From NCBI GenBank assembly GCA_045638125.1, contig JAZUAS010000114.1, positions 1 through 36,817 of the forward strand: a stretch of 36,817 nucleotides of DNA. Direction: 5' to 3'. The stretch's first letter is position 1; the number at the start of each line of letters is the position of its first letter. Both the position numbers and the translations under genes were made by a program. Below are positions 23,041 through 32,121 of the stretch, piece after piece. Under the pieces are notes generated by a model that saw nothing but the letters and a program-made list of their open reading frames with translations, was not told where the DNA came from and searched no databases. Source of the stretch: SVTX01 sp045638125. Lineage in GTDB: Bacteria; Bacillota; Clostridia; Oscillospirales; CAG-272.

Positions 23041-24378
23041 ATGGATAACTATATTTTAATAATTTGTATTGCTCTGCTTGTATTGTCGGCGGGATGCCTT
23101 GTAGCTGTAGTTGCTTTGTATTCAAAGATCAGTAAGCTTTCCGACGGTGCGCAAACCGAGAAAAAGCTGGACGAGTTAAAGGAAAGCATTTATAACGAGT
23201 TTTCGAGAAACAGAAGCGAGCAGGCGGCAAGTGCTCAAGCGCAGAGAACCGAGGTATCAAAGCAGATATCCGAGATCAATAAGCGACTTGAGGCTCTTAC
23301 CGAGACAAATAACGCTCAGCTCGTGCGTATTTTCAAGGAAATGTCGGTTGGAATCAGCACGATACGTGAAAAGAACGCGGAAATGAACGAAAAACAGAAT
23401 CAGCGAATCGAGGAGTCTTTGACGAAGATCCGTGAGAGCAACGAAAAGAAGCTGGACGAGATGAGAAACGTCGTTGACGAAAAGCTGACCAATACCCTCA
23501 CCCAGCGACTTGACAGCTCCTTTAAAACAGTTTCCGATCAGCTGGAAAATCTCTACAAGGCTCTTGGTGAAATGAAGGAAATGTCGGGCGGTATTACCGA
23601 GCACGTGACCTCTCTTAACCGTGTGCTTACCAACGTAAAGGCAAGAGGAACATGGGCAGAGGTTCAGCTCAAGAACATTCTTGACCAGACTATTCCCAAC
23701 ATGTACGTTGAAAATTACGCTCCTACCAACACCAGCAAGGAGCGAGTTGAGTTTGCAATCAAGATCCCCTCGGGCGAAAACTACTCAGAGATCACCTATC
23801 TACCTCTCGACTCAAAGTTCCCAATGGAGGATTACGTTCGTCTTTGCGCGGCGGCTGACAGAGCCGATCCCGAGGCTACCAAGGCGGCAAAGAAGGCACT
23901 TGAGGAGCGAGTTATTCAAGAGGCAAGGTCTATCAGCAAGTATATTAGCGTGCCCAAGACTACTCCTTTTGGTATTATGTATCTTGCCAGCGAAGGACTT
24001 TACGCCGAGATTGCAAGCTCGCCCAATGCGATCCCCGAAAGACTCCAGACCGAATTCAATATTATGGTTGCAGGTCCTTCGACCATAACCGCTTTGCTTA
24101 ATTCCCTTGCTATGGGATTCCGCTTTGCGGCTATCAACGAAAAGGCTAACGAGGTAAGAAAGATACTTTCTGCGGTCAAGTCGCAGTATGATACCTTCTC
24201 CACCGTGCTTGCAAAGGCAAAGAAGAAGATAGATGAGGCAGGCAGGTCGCTGGATGACGCTCAACACCGCAATAATATGATACAAAAGAAGCTTAAGTGC
24301 ATTGAGGCTTTGGACACCTCCGATTCGGATGAGATACTCGGCATCAACGCTCCCGAGAGCGAGGATTTTGACGAATAA
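23041..24378 (+). CDS. rmuC: DNA recombination protein RmuC
   Basis: RmuC proteins limit inversions at short inverted repeats and carry a predicted PD-(D/E)xK nuclease-like domain. The product has 445 residues: one N-terminal membrane segment (about 4-26), a long coiled coil (about 40-190, rich in Glu, Lys, Gln), then the RmuC domain with RGTWAEVQLKNILDQ (about residue 200), YLPLDSKFPMEDYVRL and VPKTTPFGIMYLASEGLYAEI. An acidic tail ends the protein. I start at the ATG at 23041, five bases after GGAG; a GTG two codons upstream overlaps that site. It has its own promoter and terminator, so it is a single-gene unit. Confidence 0.95.
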   Translation: MDNYILIICIALLVLSAGCLVAVVALYSKISKLSDGAQTEKKLDELKESIYNEFSRNRSEQAASAQAQRTEVSKQISEINKRLEALTETNNAQLVRIFKEMSVGISTIREKNAEMNEKQNQRIEESLTKIRESNEKKLDEMRNVVDEKLTNTLTQRLDSSFKTVSDQLENLYKALGEMKEMSGGITEHVTSLNRVLTNVKARGTWAEVQLKNILDQTIPNMYVENYAPTNTSKERVEFAIKIPSGENYSEITYLPLDSKFPMEDYVRLCAAADRADPEATKAAKKALEERVIQEARSISKYISVPKTTPFGIMYLASEGLYAEIASSPNAIPERLQTEFNIMVAGPSTITALLNSLAMGFRFAAINEKANEVRKILSAVKSQYDTFSTVLAKAKKKIDEAGRSLDDAQHRNNMIQKKLKCIEALDTSDSDEILGINAPESEDFDE

Positions 24379-24385
24379 TTCACTT

Positions 24386-24415
24386 AAAAAGCAGACGGAT
24401 AACGTCTGCTTTTTT
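24386..24415 (+). terminator. rmuC terminator
   Basis: AAAAAGCAGACG pairs with CGTCTGCTTTTT around a short loop and runs into a T-tract; the next promoter's -35 box begins two bases later. Confidence 0.92.
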
Positions 24416-24416
24416 G

Positions 24417-24445
24417 TTGACAACGGTACTATTGTGTGCTATAAT
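24417..24445 (+). promoter_or_regulatory. Promoter of the methyltransferase-rsmA-lysozyme operon
   Basis: TTGACA (24417-24422), 17 bases, TATAAT (24440-24445), with TGTGC directly before the -10 box. Confidence 0.93.
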
Positions 24446-24488
24446 ATAACTTGGATAAATTTATATTATTTATATAAGGACTAAAATT

Positions 24489-25712
24489 ATGTTACTTGCA
24501 GCAACCTGCCTTTTCGGGCTTGAAAGACAACTTGGCGAGGAGATAGACGCTCTCGGACTTAAAAGAGTTGAGACCATAGACGGTCGTGTGCTTTTTGAGG
24601 GCGAGGAGAAGGACATTCCACGTGTAAATATAAATCTGCGTTTAGCTGAGCGAGTTTTTATCGTTCTCGGTCGCTTCCACGCCGAAAGCTTTACCGAGCT
24701 TTTTGATGGCACAAATGCCATTCGCTGGGAGGATTGGATCGGAAAGCTGGATCAATTCCCCGTTACAGGTCACTCTATCAAGAGCAAGCTGACAAGCATT
24801 CCCGATTGCCAGAGTATCGTCAAAAAGGCGATCGTTGACCGTCTTTCGGGTGCTTACGGCATTGCTTGGTTTGATGAAACGGCGGTAAAATACAAGGTCG
24901 AGTTCTTTATTTTGAAGGACGAGGCTATGCTGATGATAGACACCTCGGGAGTGGCTCTCCATAAGAGAGGCTATCGCCCCGATGCAGGCGCGGCACCCTT
25001 GCGCGAGACCTTGGCGGCGGCTATTGCGCTGACCTCTCGCCCCAACGAGGAAAATCTCTTTTGGGATCCCTTCTGCGGCTCGGGTACTATCGCTATTGAG
25101 GCGGCTATGATCGCTCGAAAGATCGCTCCCGGACTCAAGCGTGAATTTGCGGCAGAGGCTTTCCCGAGAATTGATGCCGAGATGTGGCGTGCGGCTCGTG
25201 AGGAGGCGGCGTCCTTTGAGATCAAGGATTCGGGCTTCGAGGCGTGGGCAAGTGACATCGACGAGGATATTCTCGATGTGGCTTATGAAAACGCGCTCCG
25301 TGCAGGTGTTGAGGAAAATATTAACATCTTCCATTGTGACGCGCGAAAGATCGAAAAGCCTGAGGGTAGACGAGGCACTATCGTGTGCAATCCCCCTTAC
25401 GGCGAACGAATGGGTGACATGAGAGAGGTTGAATTCCTCTACCGTGACATCGGTCGCCACTTCAAGACCTTTGAGCCTTGGCACATCTACGTTATCACCT
25501 CCTGCGACTATTTCGAAAAGCTTTACGGCAGACGCGCCGACAAGACCAGAAAGCTTTATAACGGTATGCTTCCCTGCAATCTTTATCAGTTCTTTAAGCC
25601 TGCGGAATTTCGCAAGGATGCACCCTTTGACAAAAAGAAATTCGACGGCAACCGTCAATTTGATAAAAACAAGGGATATAATAAAAACTTCAACAAGAAA
25701 TTCAGTAAATAA
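24489..25712 (+). CDS. THUMP-domain SAM-dependent RNA methyltransferase (RlmL-type, likely 23S rRNA G2445)
   Basis: A 407-residue cytoplasmic enzyme. The N-terminal half (about 1-155) is a ferredoxin-like plus THUMP RNA-binding module; the C-terminal half is a Rossmann methyltransferase with DPFCGSGTIAIEAAM (SAM loop, about residue 193) and the catalytic NPPYGERMGD for N2-guanine methylation. This matches the N-terminal half of E. coli RlmL and the stand-alone Gram-positive YpsC type. The last 30 residues are a low-complexity tail of Lys, Asn, Asp and Phe (for example NKGYNKNFNKKFSK), which may bind RNA. AAGGA lies before the ATG. It heads an operon: rsmA follows 11 bases after its stop. Confidence 0.93.
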   Translation: MLLAATCLFGLERQLGEEIDALGLKRVETIDGRVLFEGEEKDIPRVNINLRLAERVFIVLGRFHAESFTELFDGTNAIRWEDWIGKLDQFPVTGHSIKSKLTSIPDCQSIVKKAIVDRLSGAYGIAWFDETAVKYKVEFFILKDEAMLMIDTSGVALHKRGYRPDAGAAPLRETLAAAIALTSRPNEENLFWDPFCGSGTIAIEAAMIARKIAPGLKREFAAEAFPRIDAEMWRAAREEAASFEIKDSGFEAWASDIDEDILDVAYENALRAGVEENINIFHCDARKIEKPEGRRGTIVCNPPYGERMGDMREVEFLYRDIGRHFKTFEPWHIYVITSCDYFEKLYGRRADKTRKLYNGMLPCNLYQFFKPAEFRKDAPFDKKKFDGNRQFDKNKGYNKNFNKKFSK

Positions 25713-25723
25713 AAGGAAAAATT

Positions 25724-26593
25724 ATGCTTAATCTTTGTGATCCCAAAACAATAAAACAGGTAATGGATATGTTCGGTCTGAACTTTAAAAAGGAGTACGG
25801 ACAGAACTTTTTGACCGACAATATGACCGTTGAGGATATTGCCGACGCCTGCAACGATGATAAGGACATCACCGTTATCGAGATCGGCCCCGGTATCGGC
25901 TGTATGACCCGTGAGCTTTGCGAAAGATATGCTCGCGTGGTGGCATTTGAGATCGACACAGGTCTTATTCCAGTTCTCAAATACACTCTTGATGGCTACA
26001 AGAACGTGACCGTTATCAATCAGGACATTATGGAGGCAGATCTTGCTACAACCCTTGCCCCCTATTTTGAAATGGGCAAGGTTGCGGTGTGTGCAAATCT
26101 CCCTTATTACATAACCACCCCCATTTTGATGAAGCTGATCGAAAGCAAGCTCCCCTTCGATTCTATCACCGTTATGGTTCAGACCGAGGTAGCGGAGCGA
26201 CTTGCGGCAGGTGCGGGCAAAAAGAATTGCGGAGCTATTACAGCGGCTATTGACTACTATGGTGACGCTAATCTTCTTTTCACCGTTTCCGCAGACAGAT
26301 TTATGCCTCCCCCCAAGGTTACATCCAGCGTGGTTCGTATTGATCTTTGGAAGGATAAGCCCATAAAGCCTATTGACGAGCCTACCTTCTTCAGAACCAT
26401 AAAGGCGGCTTTTGAGCAAAGACGAAAGACTCTCCCCAACTCGCTTATGACGGGATTTTCCGAGATCAGCAAGGAAAGACTTACCGAGATCGTAGTTGAG
26501 TGCGGTCTTAAGAGTGATATTCGCGGCGAAAAGCTGACGGTATCCGATTTCTGCACGCTTTCCGACAAGCTTTACGCAGAGCTTCATAAATAA
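25724..26593 (+). CDS. rsmA: 16S rRNA (adenine-1518/1519-N6) dimethyltransferase
   Basis: RsmA (KsgA) puts four methyl groups on two adjacent adenines of helix 45 late in 30S assembly. It has 289 residues. Seen: FKKEYGQNFLTDNMTVEDI at the N-terminus, the SAM loop IEIGPGIGCMTREL, and the catalytic NLPYYITTPIL; the C-terminal helical domain has FMPPPKVTSSVVRI and QRRKTLPNSL. AAAAGGA precedes the ATG. It lies between an rRNA methyltransferase gene and the lysozyme gene in one operon. Confidence 0.98.
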   Translation: MLNLCDPKTIKQVMDMFGLNFKKEYGQNFLTDNMTVEDIADACNDDKDITVIEIGPGIGCMTRELCERYARVVAFEIDTGLIPVLKYTLDGYKNVTVINQDIMEADLATTLAPYFEMGKVAVCANLPYYITTPILMKLIESKLPFDSITVMVQTEVAERLAAGAGKKNCGAITAAIDYYGDANLLFTVSADRFMPPPKVTSSVVRIDLWKDKPIKPIDEPTFFRTIKAAFEQRRKTLPNSLMTGFSEISKERLTEIVVECGLKSDIRGEKLTVSDFCTLSDKLYAELHK

Positions 26594-26602
26594 GAGGCGA
26601 TA

Positions 26603-28228
26603 ATGAAAAAAATCAGATTGATTATATTGTTTGCCGTAGCTTTGATCGCGTTTTCGTTCTATTCTTGTGACGGGGTGTGTGATCACAGCTATGAAACCGT
26701 TACGGTTGAGGCGACCTGCACGGCCGATGGCAAGATCAAGTCGGTTTGCAAGGAATGTGGCGACACGGTTGAAAGCGTCATACCCCTCAAGGGGCATAGC
26801 TTCACCTTTTCGGTAATACAGGCGGATTGCACAACGGCGGGCTACACAAAATACACCTGTGAGTGTGGATTTTCTTATAAGTCGGCAATAAGCACGCCCA
26901 AAGGACACGATTATGTCGCAGAGGCAACATATCCCACCTGCACCGAATCGGGATATACCACGTATAAGTGTAAGAATTGCCCCGATTCGTACGTGTCAGA
27001 TGTTGTTGCTCCCATAGGTCACGATCTTGCGCAGACTGTGGTTGCGCCTACTTGCACTTCACAAGGATATACCGATTATTCCTGCAGCGCTTGCAATTAT
27101 TCCTATACGTCGGATTACGTCAAGCCTCTGGGACATACTACCGAATCGAATATCACTTCCCCTACCTGCACCGAAATGGGATTTACCTCTTACGTCTGCT
27201 CGGTGTGTGATTTTGAATTCATCACCGATTTTACAGAGCCTTTGGGACACAACTATGAGTCTGAACTTATATGGATAGTGAGTTGTACTCGCAGTGGTGA
27301 GGAAAAATTCACTTGTGCTTGCGGGGCGACTTATACGGCCTATACTGCTCCCACAGGTCACCGATTTGAGGCTGTTGTAGTAAACCCCACCGTCTCCGAC
27401 ATGGGATACACCGAGTACATCTGCGATTGTGGGTTCAATTATTTTGGAAATTATCTATTTTACGAGGAGATACTCGATAACGCCTACGCCAATAACGATA
27501 AAGTGCTTGCCCACGGAATTGATATTTCGAGTTATAATCACACAGTTAATTCCAATGGTGAATATGAACCAATAGATTGGGTCGCGCTCAAGGAAGCCGG
27601 AGTTGATTACGTTATTTTGAAGATTGGAAGCACTGTTCGTGATAATGGAACTCGTGGCGGAATAGATCCGACTTTTGAAATGGATTATGCGGGTGCGAAG
27701 GCGGCAGGTATCGACGTTGGAGTCTATTTCTTCACCTATTCCACCACCGTTGAGGGTATTCGCAAGGATGCTGAATGGCTTTTGACATATCTTGATGGAA
27801 AGCAATTCGAATATCCCATATATCTTGATTTAGAGCCCTCGGAGAATGAAAATTATCATCCCGAAAACATTGCATCACCAATACTTACCGAAATGTTGCT
27901 CACCTTCTTCTCTACACTTCAGCGAGAGGGATATTATACGGGCTTGTATGTAAATAACGAATTTTTGTTTAATATTTTGCAGACCGACAACATTATCGAG
28001 CTTTTCGAGGTATGGTATGCTCGCCCCCCTCGTCTTGATAGCTATATCTGGAATCCCGAAGACACAGAAAGCTTTGTTTGGAATACCGATAAATACGGTG
28101 AGCATCTTGGAATGTGGCAATACTGCTGGACAGGTCAGTTACTACCGATCAGTACTGACGTTGATTTCAATTATTCTTACAAGGACTATCCGAGTATTAT
28201 AAAGCAATATGGTTTTAACGGATATTAA
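26603..28228 (+). CDS. Surface GH25 lysozyme with seven His/Cys repeats
   Basis: A 541-residue exported protein. The N-terminus is a signal peptide with a cysteine at residue 22 (SFYSC), probably lipidated although the lipobox is not ideal. Residues 28-286 hold seven repeats of 34-38 residues, each starting with His and containing the pattern PTCTxxGYTxYxC followed by a second Cys one or two residues on. The repeats alternate CxxC (1, 3, 4, 5) and CxC (2, 6, 7); the last lacks the first Cys. From about 300 on is a GH25 muramidase domain: GIDISSYNH (D307 the catalytic Asp), VDYVILKIGS, GVYFFTY and YLDLEPSE with the catalytic Glu. GH25 enzymes cut the MurNAc-GlcNAc bond of peptidoglycan. It lies nine bases after rsmA, in the same operon. 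Confidence 0.92.
   Translation: MKKIRLIILFAVALIAFSFYSCDGVCDHSYETVTVEATCTADGKIKSVCKECGDTVESVIPLKGHSFTFSVIQADCTTAGYTKYTCECGFSYKSAISTPKGHDYVAEATYPTCTESGYTTYKCKNCPDSYVSDVVAPIGHDLAQTVVAPTCTSQGYTDYSCSACNYSYTSDYVKPLGHTTESNITSPTCTEMGFTSYVCSVCDFEFITDFTEPLGHNYESELIWIVSCTRSGEEKFTCACGATYTAYTAPTGHRFEAVVVNPTVSDMGYTEYICDCGFNYFGNYLFYEEILDNAYANNDKVLAHGIDISSYNHTVNSNGEYEPIDWVALKEAGVDYVILKIGSTVRDNGTRGGIDPTFEMDYAGAKAAGIDVGVYFFTYSTTVEGIRKDAEWLLTYLDGKQFEYPIYLDLEPSENENYHPENIASPILTEMLLTFFSTLQREGYYTGLYVNNEFLFNILQTDNIIELFEVWYARPPRLDSYIWNPEDTESFVWNTDKYGEHLGMWQYCWTGQLLPISTDVDFNYSYKDYPSIIKQYGFNGY
26684..27460 (+). repeat. Seven protein repeats (34-38 codons) in the GH25 gene
   Basis: Repeat boundaries by residue are 28-64, 65-101, 102-139, 140-177, 178-215, 216-252 and 253-286, each opening with His. 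Repeats 3 to 5 are the most alike. At DNA level the copies have diverged, so the array is old. Confidence 0.85.
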
Positions 28229-28231
28229 TTT

Positions 28232-28265
28232 AAAATGGCCCACGGGTATCCGTGGGCCATTTTTA
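28232..28265 (+). terminator. Terminator of the methyltransferase-rsmA-lysozyme operon
   Basis: A 14-bp perfect stem, AAAATGGCCCACGG with CCGTGGGCCATTTT, and a 4-base loop, followed by TATATAA. Confidence 0.93.
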
Positions 28266-28274
28266 TATAAAGAA

Positions 28275-28298
28275 GCCCGAAGGCACTTCCCTTCGGGC
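28275..28298. terminator. Terminator after typA (may act on both strands)
   Basis: GCCCGAAGG pairs with CCTTCGGGC around a 6-base loop. Plus strand is followed by AAATTTTTTA; minus strand by a T-rich stretch. It separates converging genes. Confidence 0.85.
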
Positions 28299-28309
28299 AA
28301 ATTTTTTAA

Positions 28310-30154
28310 TTAGTTATTGTTTTCTAGCGCGCGGCGAGCCTTAACCATCTCCCTCATACGAGTGCTGGTGTCAAGGATCTTCTTGCGAAGACGGATCGAC
28401 TTGGGAGTTACCTCGATAAGCTCATCGTCTGCGATGAATTCGATTGCCTCCTCAAGGCTGAATATCTTGGGAGGAGTAAGAAGGAGCTTTTCATCCGCAC
28501 CTGCGCTACGAATAGCGGTAAGATGCTTTTCCTTACAGGGGTTAACCGAAATATCGTCGTTCTTGGGGTTCTCACCAACGATCATACCCTCATAAACCTC
28601 GGTCTGAGGACCAACAAAGAGCTGACCTCTCTCCTGAGTATTGAAAAGACCGTATCTGGTGGTAACGCCTGCCTCGCTGGCAACCAGCGCACCGGTAAAT
28701 CTCATAATGATACCGCCACGGTGAGGCTGATAGCCCTCGAATAGGGTGTTAATAACGCCCTCTCCGTGAGTTGCGGACATAAACTCGGAGCGGTAACCGA
28801 AAAGGCATCTGGAGGGAATGCTGTACTCTATTCTCATACGGCTTCCAACGGGGTTCATCTCAAGAAGATCGCCCTTTCTCTGACCAAGCTTCTCGATAAC
28901 CGCACCAACGTACTCGCTGGGAACGTCGAGAGTTACCTTTTCCATAGGTTCACACTTAACTCCGTCGATCTCCTTAAGAATTACCTTGGGGTTGGAGCAG
29001 GTGAGCTCATAGCCCTCGCGGCGCATATTCTCAATGAGGATCGAGAGGTGCATTTCTCCTCTTCCCGATACGATAAACTCGTCGGTGGTATCACCGTCAC
29101 GAACTCGGAGAGAAACGTCACGGAGAAGCTCACGGTAGAGTCTTTCGCGGAGCTGACGGGATGTGACGAACTTACCTTCCTTACCTGCAAGGGGGCTGGT
29201 GTTTACCGCAAAGGTCATTTCCATTGTAGGCTCGCTGACCTTAACAAACTCGATAGGCTCGGGATTTGCGGTGGAGGTGAGAGTATCACCGATAGAAATG
29301 TCACCTGCACCCGAGAAGCAGATAATGTCGCCCATCTTTGCGTTTTCAACGGGTACACGAACAAGACCGTCGATCTGGAAAAGTGCCACTACCTTGGTCT
29401 TTCTGGGCTTTTCGTCGGGCTTGTGGAAGTTACAAACCATAACCTCCTGGTTAACCTTAATAGAGCCGCGCTCGATTCTACCGATACCGATGCGTCCTAC
29501 GTACTCGTTGTAGTCGATAGAGGAAACCAGCACCTGAAGGTCGCCCTCGGGCTCACCCTCGGGAGCGGGGATATAATCAAGAATGGTGTCGAAGAGGGGG
29601 GTAAGATCCTCGCCCTCCTCAAGGGGATCTTTGGTTGCAGTACCCGAACGGCCCGAGCAGTAAAGCATAGGAGAATCAAGCTGCTCATCGTTGGCACCAA
29701 GGTCGATAAGAAGCTCAAGGATCTCGTCCTCAACCTCGCCAAGACGTGCGTCGGGCTTGTCTATCTTGTTTATGCAAACGATAACCTTGTGGTTAAGCTC
29801 AAGGGCGCGCTTGAGAACGAATCTGGTCTGGGGCATAGGACCTTCAGCCGCGTCGACAAGCAGAATAACACCGTTTACCATCTTCAGTACACGCTCGACC
29901 TCGCCGCCGAAGTCTGCGTGTCCGGGGGTGTCAACGATGTTGATCTTGACGTCCTTATAGTGAACCGCTGTATTCTTGGCAAGTATGGTAATGCCTCTTT
30001 CTTTCTCTATATCGTCCGAGTCCATAACTCTCGTAACGGTTTCCTGATTGTCTCTGTAAATTCCGCCCTGCTTCAGAAGTCCGTCAACAAGGGTGGTTTT
30101 TCCGTGGTCAACGTGCGCTATTATCGCAACGTTTCTCAAATCTTCTCTTACCAT
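28310..30154 (-). CDS. typA: Ribosome-binding GTPase TypA/BipA
   Basis: A translational GTPase of the EF-G group that helps 50S assembly and growth under stress or cold. It has 614 residues, full length. G motifs: IAHVDHGKTTLVDG (G1), ERGITILAKN (G2), DTPGHADFGGEVER (G3), NKIDKPDAR (G4). Downstream are domain II, EF-G-like domains III and V, and a C-terminal domain characteristic of TypA (SDRF-like MSATHGEGVINTLFEGYQP). AAGGAG precedes the ATG by five bases. It is monocistronic. Upstream on the minus strand there is AT-rich DNA with weak -10-like boxes, but no promoter I would assign. Confidence 0.99.
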   Translation of the reverse strand: MVREDLRNVAIIAHVDHGKTTLVDGLLKQGGIYRDNQETVTRVMDSDDIEKERGITILAKNTAVHYKDVKINIVDTPGHADFGGEVERVLKMVNGVILLVDAAEGPMPQTRFVLKRALELNHKVIVCINKIDKPDARLGEVEDEILELLIDLGANDEQLDSPMLYCSGRSGTATKDPLEEGEDLTPLFDTILDYIPAPEGEPEGDLQVLVSSIDYNEYVGRIGIGRIERGSIKVNQEVMVCNFHKPDEKPRKTKVVALFQIDGLVRVPVENAKMGDIICFSGAGDISIGDTLTSTANPEPIEFVKVSEPTMEMTFAVNTSPLAGKEGKFVTSRQLRERLYRELLRDVSLRVRDGDTTDEFIVSGRGEMHLSILIENMRREGYELTCSNPKVILKEIDGVKCEPMEKVTLDVPSEYVGAVIEKLGQRKGDLLEMNPVGSRMRIEYSIPSRCLFGYRSEFMSATHGEGVINTLFEGYQPHRGGIIMRFTGALVASEAGVTTRYGLFNTQERGQLFVGPQTEVYEGMIVGENPKNDDISVNPCKEKHLTAIRSAGADEKLLLTPPKIFSLEEAIEFIADDELIEVTPKSIRLRKKILDTSTRMREMVKARRALENNN

Positions 30155-30345
30155 ACTTACTCCTTAATAATTATATACAAAAAATTCATTTTTCTACTAA
30201 ATATATATTTTAACACATTTTAACTGAAAAATAAATTGAAAGATATGACGATATTTTGAAAATTTTGTTGAACAATTTGTGCAATACGTCAAATTCAATG
30301 TCTTGAAAATATAAAAATTGACCATATGAGTTCTATTTTTTCTCA

Positions 30346-30374
30346 TTGACAATGAATTTTTAGTGTGCTATAAT
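30346..30374 (+). promoter_or_regulatory. Promoter of the DUF4091 gene
   Basis: TTGACA (30346-30351), 17 bases, TATAAT (30369-30374), with TGTGC directly before the -10 box. The leader is about 25 bases. Confidence 0.93.
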
Positions 30375-30405
30375 TAAATAGAACCCGCATTTGGAGGTAG
30401 AGCAA

Positions 30406-32076
30406 GTGTTTAAAACAAAAATAGTATCATCCCTTGAAAATATTTTTCTTGACAGTAAGCTTGACGAATTTAAAACCTTAAATAAGCTTACGGTATTGAA
30501 AAACGAGCGCTTTTCTTTTCAGTTTATAGCGGATATGAGCGGCACTGACGATCCGATGCGTCGCATCATGACGCCGAAGATCGAGGGCGCGCTTGCAAAA
30601 TACGCAACTGTTCGCGAGGTCAGATCCGTGCCTGTCACGATGCCTATCAGAACAGGTCTCGTACACGATAATTATCTGAGGACAGAACCCGGACTTTATC
30701 CGGATCTTTTGATGCCCACGGTTTATGACGGCGACGTATTTATGATCAAGAATCAGCTTAAATCTCTTTGGGTAGAGATCGATCTTCGTGATATGCACGA
30801 CGAGATAAACGCGGGCGATAGCACGCTTAGACTCTCATATTGGAACTTGGGTGAGGAGTTTTCTTCCTCGGAGATCACAATTGAGATACTTGACGCGCTT
30901 CTCCCAAAGCAGGAGCTTTTGCTTACCCAGTGGTTTTACTGTGACTGTCTTGCAAATTATTACAGATGCCCCGTTTGGTCCGAGGAGCATTGGCGCATAA
31001 TTGAAAGCTTTGTAAAAACCGCTAAAAGCAACGGAATAAATCTGTTGTTGACTCCTGTTTTCACTCCGTCTCTTGACACTAAAGTGGGCGGCGAACGACT
31101 TACCACACAGCTTGTTGGAATCGAAAAGGTATGCGATTCATATTCCTTCAACTTTGACCTGCTTGACCGCTGGATCAATATGTGCGACCGTATAGGAATC
31201 GAATATTTTGAGATTTCTCATTTCTTTACTCAATGGGGAGCGCAGCACGCACCTAAAATAATGGCTACCGTTGACGGCGAGTATAAAAAGATCTTCGGAT
31301 GGGAGACAGATGCAACCTCTCCCGAGTATACCTATTTTCTCCGCACATTCATCACCGCTTTCCTTGACCACATGAAGGAAAGGGGCGACGATAGGCGCTG
31401 CTTCTTCCACATTTCAGACGAACCCTCAAAGGAGCATCTTCCCTACTATAAGGCGGCAAAGGAATCGATTGCAGACCTGCTTGATGGCTACACCATTATG
31501 GATGCCCTTTCAAGCTATGATTTCTTTACCGAGGGAGTTGTGGAAACTCCTATTCCCTGCAACGACCACATAAAGCCTTTTATTGATGGCAAGGTTTCGA
31601 ATCTCTGGACATACTATTGCGGTGCGCAGTATAAGGATGTATCAAACCGCTATATTTCTATGCCCTCTTACCGCAACAGATCGATCGGTATGCAGATGTA
31701 CAAATACGATATTGTAGGATTTTTGCATTGGGGATATAATTTTTATAACACTTTCAGGTCGTATTCTGTTCTTGATCCCTACGGTGACTCCTGCGGATAC
31801 GATTGGGTTCCCGCAGGTGACACGTATTCTGTTTATCCGTCAAATGACGGGGATGCCCTTGAATCGTTGCGTATAATCGTGTTCTATGACGCTCTGCAGG
31901 ACATTCAAGCTATGAAGCTTGCAGAATCCTATTTTGGCAAGGACGCGGTAGTTGAAGCGATCGAGATGGCGTTTGGCAAGGAAATAACCTTTGACACCTG
32001 CGCGAGATCCTCTGAACAGATGCTTGCCGTAAGAGAGGCGGTCAATGAAATGATCAGAAGAAAAATTGCAAAATAA
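30406..32076 (+). CDS. DUF4091 (GH123-like) protein, probably cytosolic glycoside hydrolase
   Basis: A 556-residue protein whose C-terminal two thirds match DUF4091, related to the GH123 beta-N-acetylgalactosaminidase fold. Visible marks: LTQWFYCDCLANYYRCPVW (about residue 180), EYFEISHFFTQWG, FFHISDEPSKEH with an acidic pair in the place expected for the catalytic residues (about 340), and GFLHWGYNFYNT near 440. There is no signal peptide or membrane segment, so it should act inside the cell on an imported sugar; exported relatives exist. I start at the GTG at 30406, eight bases after GGAGG; a TTG at 30391 lies upstream of that site. It is monocistronic with a perfect promoter. Confidence 0.85.
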   Translation: MFKTKIVSSLENIFLDSKLDEFKTLNKLTVLKNERFSFQFIADMSGTDDPMRRIMTPKIEGALAKYATVREVRSVPVTMPIRTGLVHDNYLRTEPGLYPDLLMPTVYDGDVFMIKNQLKSLWVEIDLRDMHDEINAGDSTLRLSYWNLGEEFSSSEITIEILDALLPKQELLLTQWFYCDCLANYYRCPVWSEEHWRIIESFVKTAKSNGINLLLTPVFTPSLDTKVGGERLTTQLVGIEKVCDSYSFNFDLLDRWINMCDRIGIEYFEISHFFTQWGAQHAPKIMATVDGEYKKIFGWETDATSPEYTYFLRTFITAFLDHMKERGDDRRCFFHISDEPSKEHLPYYKAAKESIADLLDGYTIMDALSSYDFFTEGVVETPIPCNDHIKPFIDGKVSNLWTYYCGAQYKDVSNRYISMPSYRNRSIGMQMYKYDIVGFLHWGYNFYNTFRSYSVLDPYGDSCGYDWVPAGDTYSVYPSNDGDALESLRIIVFYDALQDIQAMKLAESYFGKDAVVEAIEMAFGKEITFDTCARSSEQMLAVREAVNEMIRRKIAK

Positions 32077-32089
32077 AGCACAAAAAATT

Positions 32090-32115
32090 ACCGCCTGCGG
32101 GTCTCCGCAGGCGGT
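32090..32115. terminator. Terminator between the DUF4091 gene and trxA
   Basis: An 11-bp perfect stem, ACCGCCTGCGG with CCGCAGGCGGT, and a 4-base loop. The T-tract (AATTTTTTG) is on the minus strand, so it best ends the trxA transcript, but it may act both ways. Confidence 0.85.
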
Positions 32116-32121
32116 CTTGTG

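Noticed and set aside
25655..26908. A 417-codon frame opposite rsmA and its neighbours
   Set aside because: Runs across three clear plus-strand gene junctions, has no ribosome binding site and no recognisable domain.
28766..30223. A 485-codon open frame opposite typA
   Set aside because: Antisense shadow of a highly conserved gene, with no start signal.
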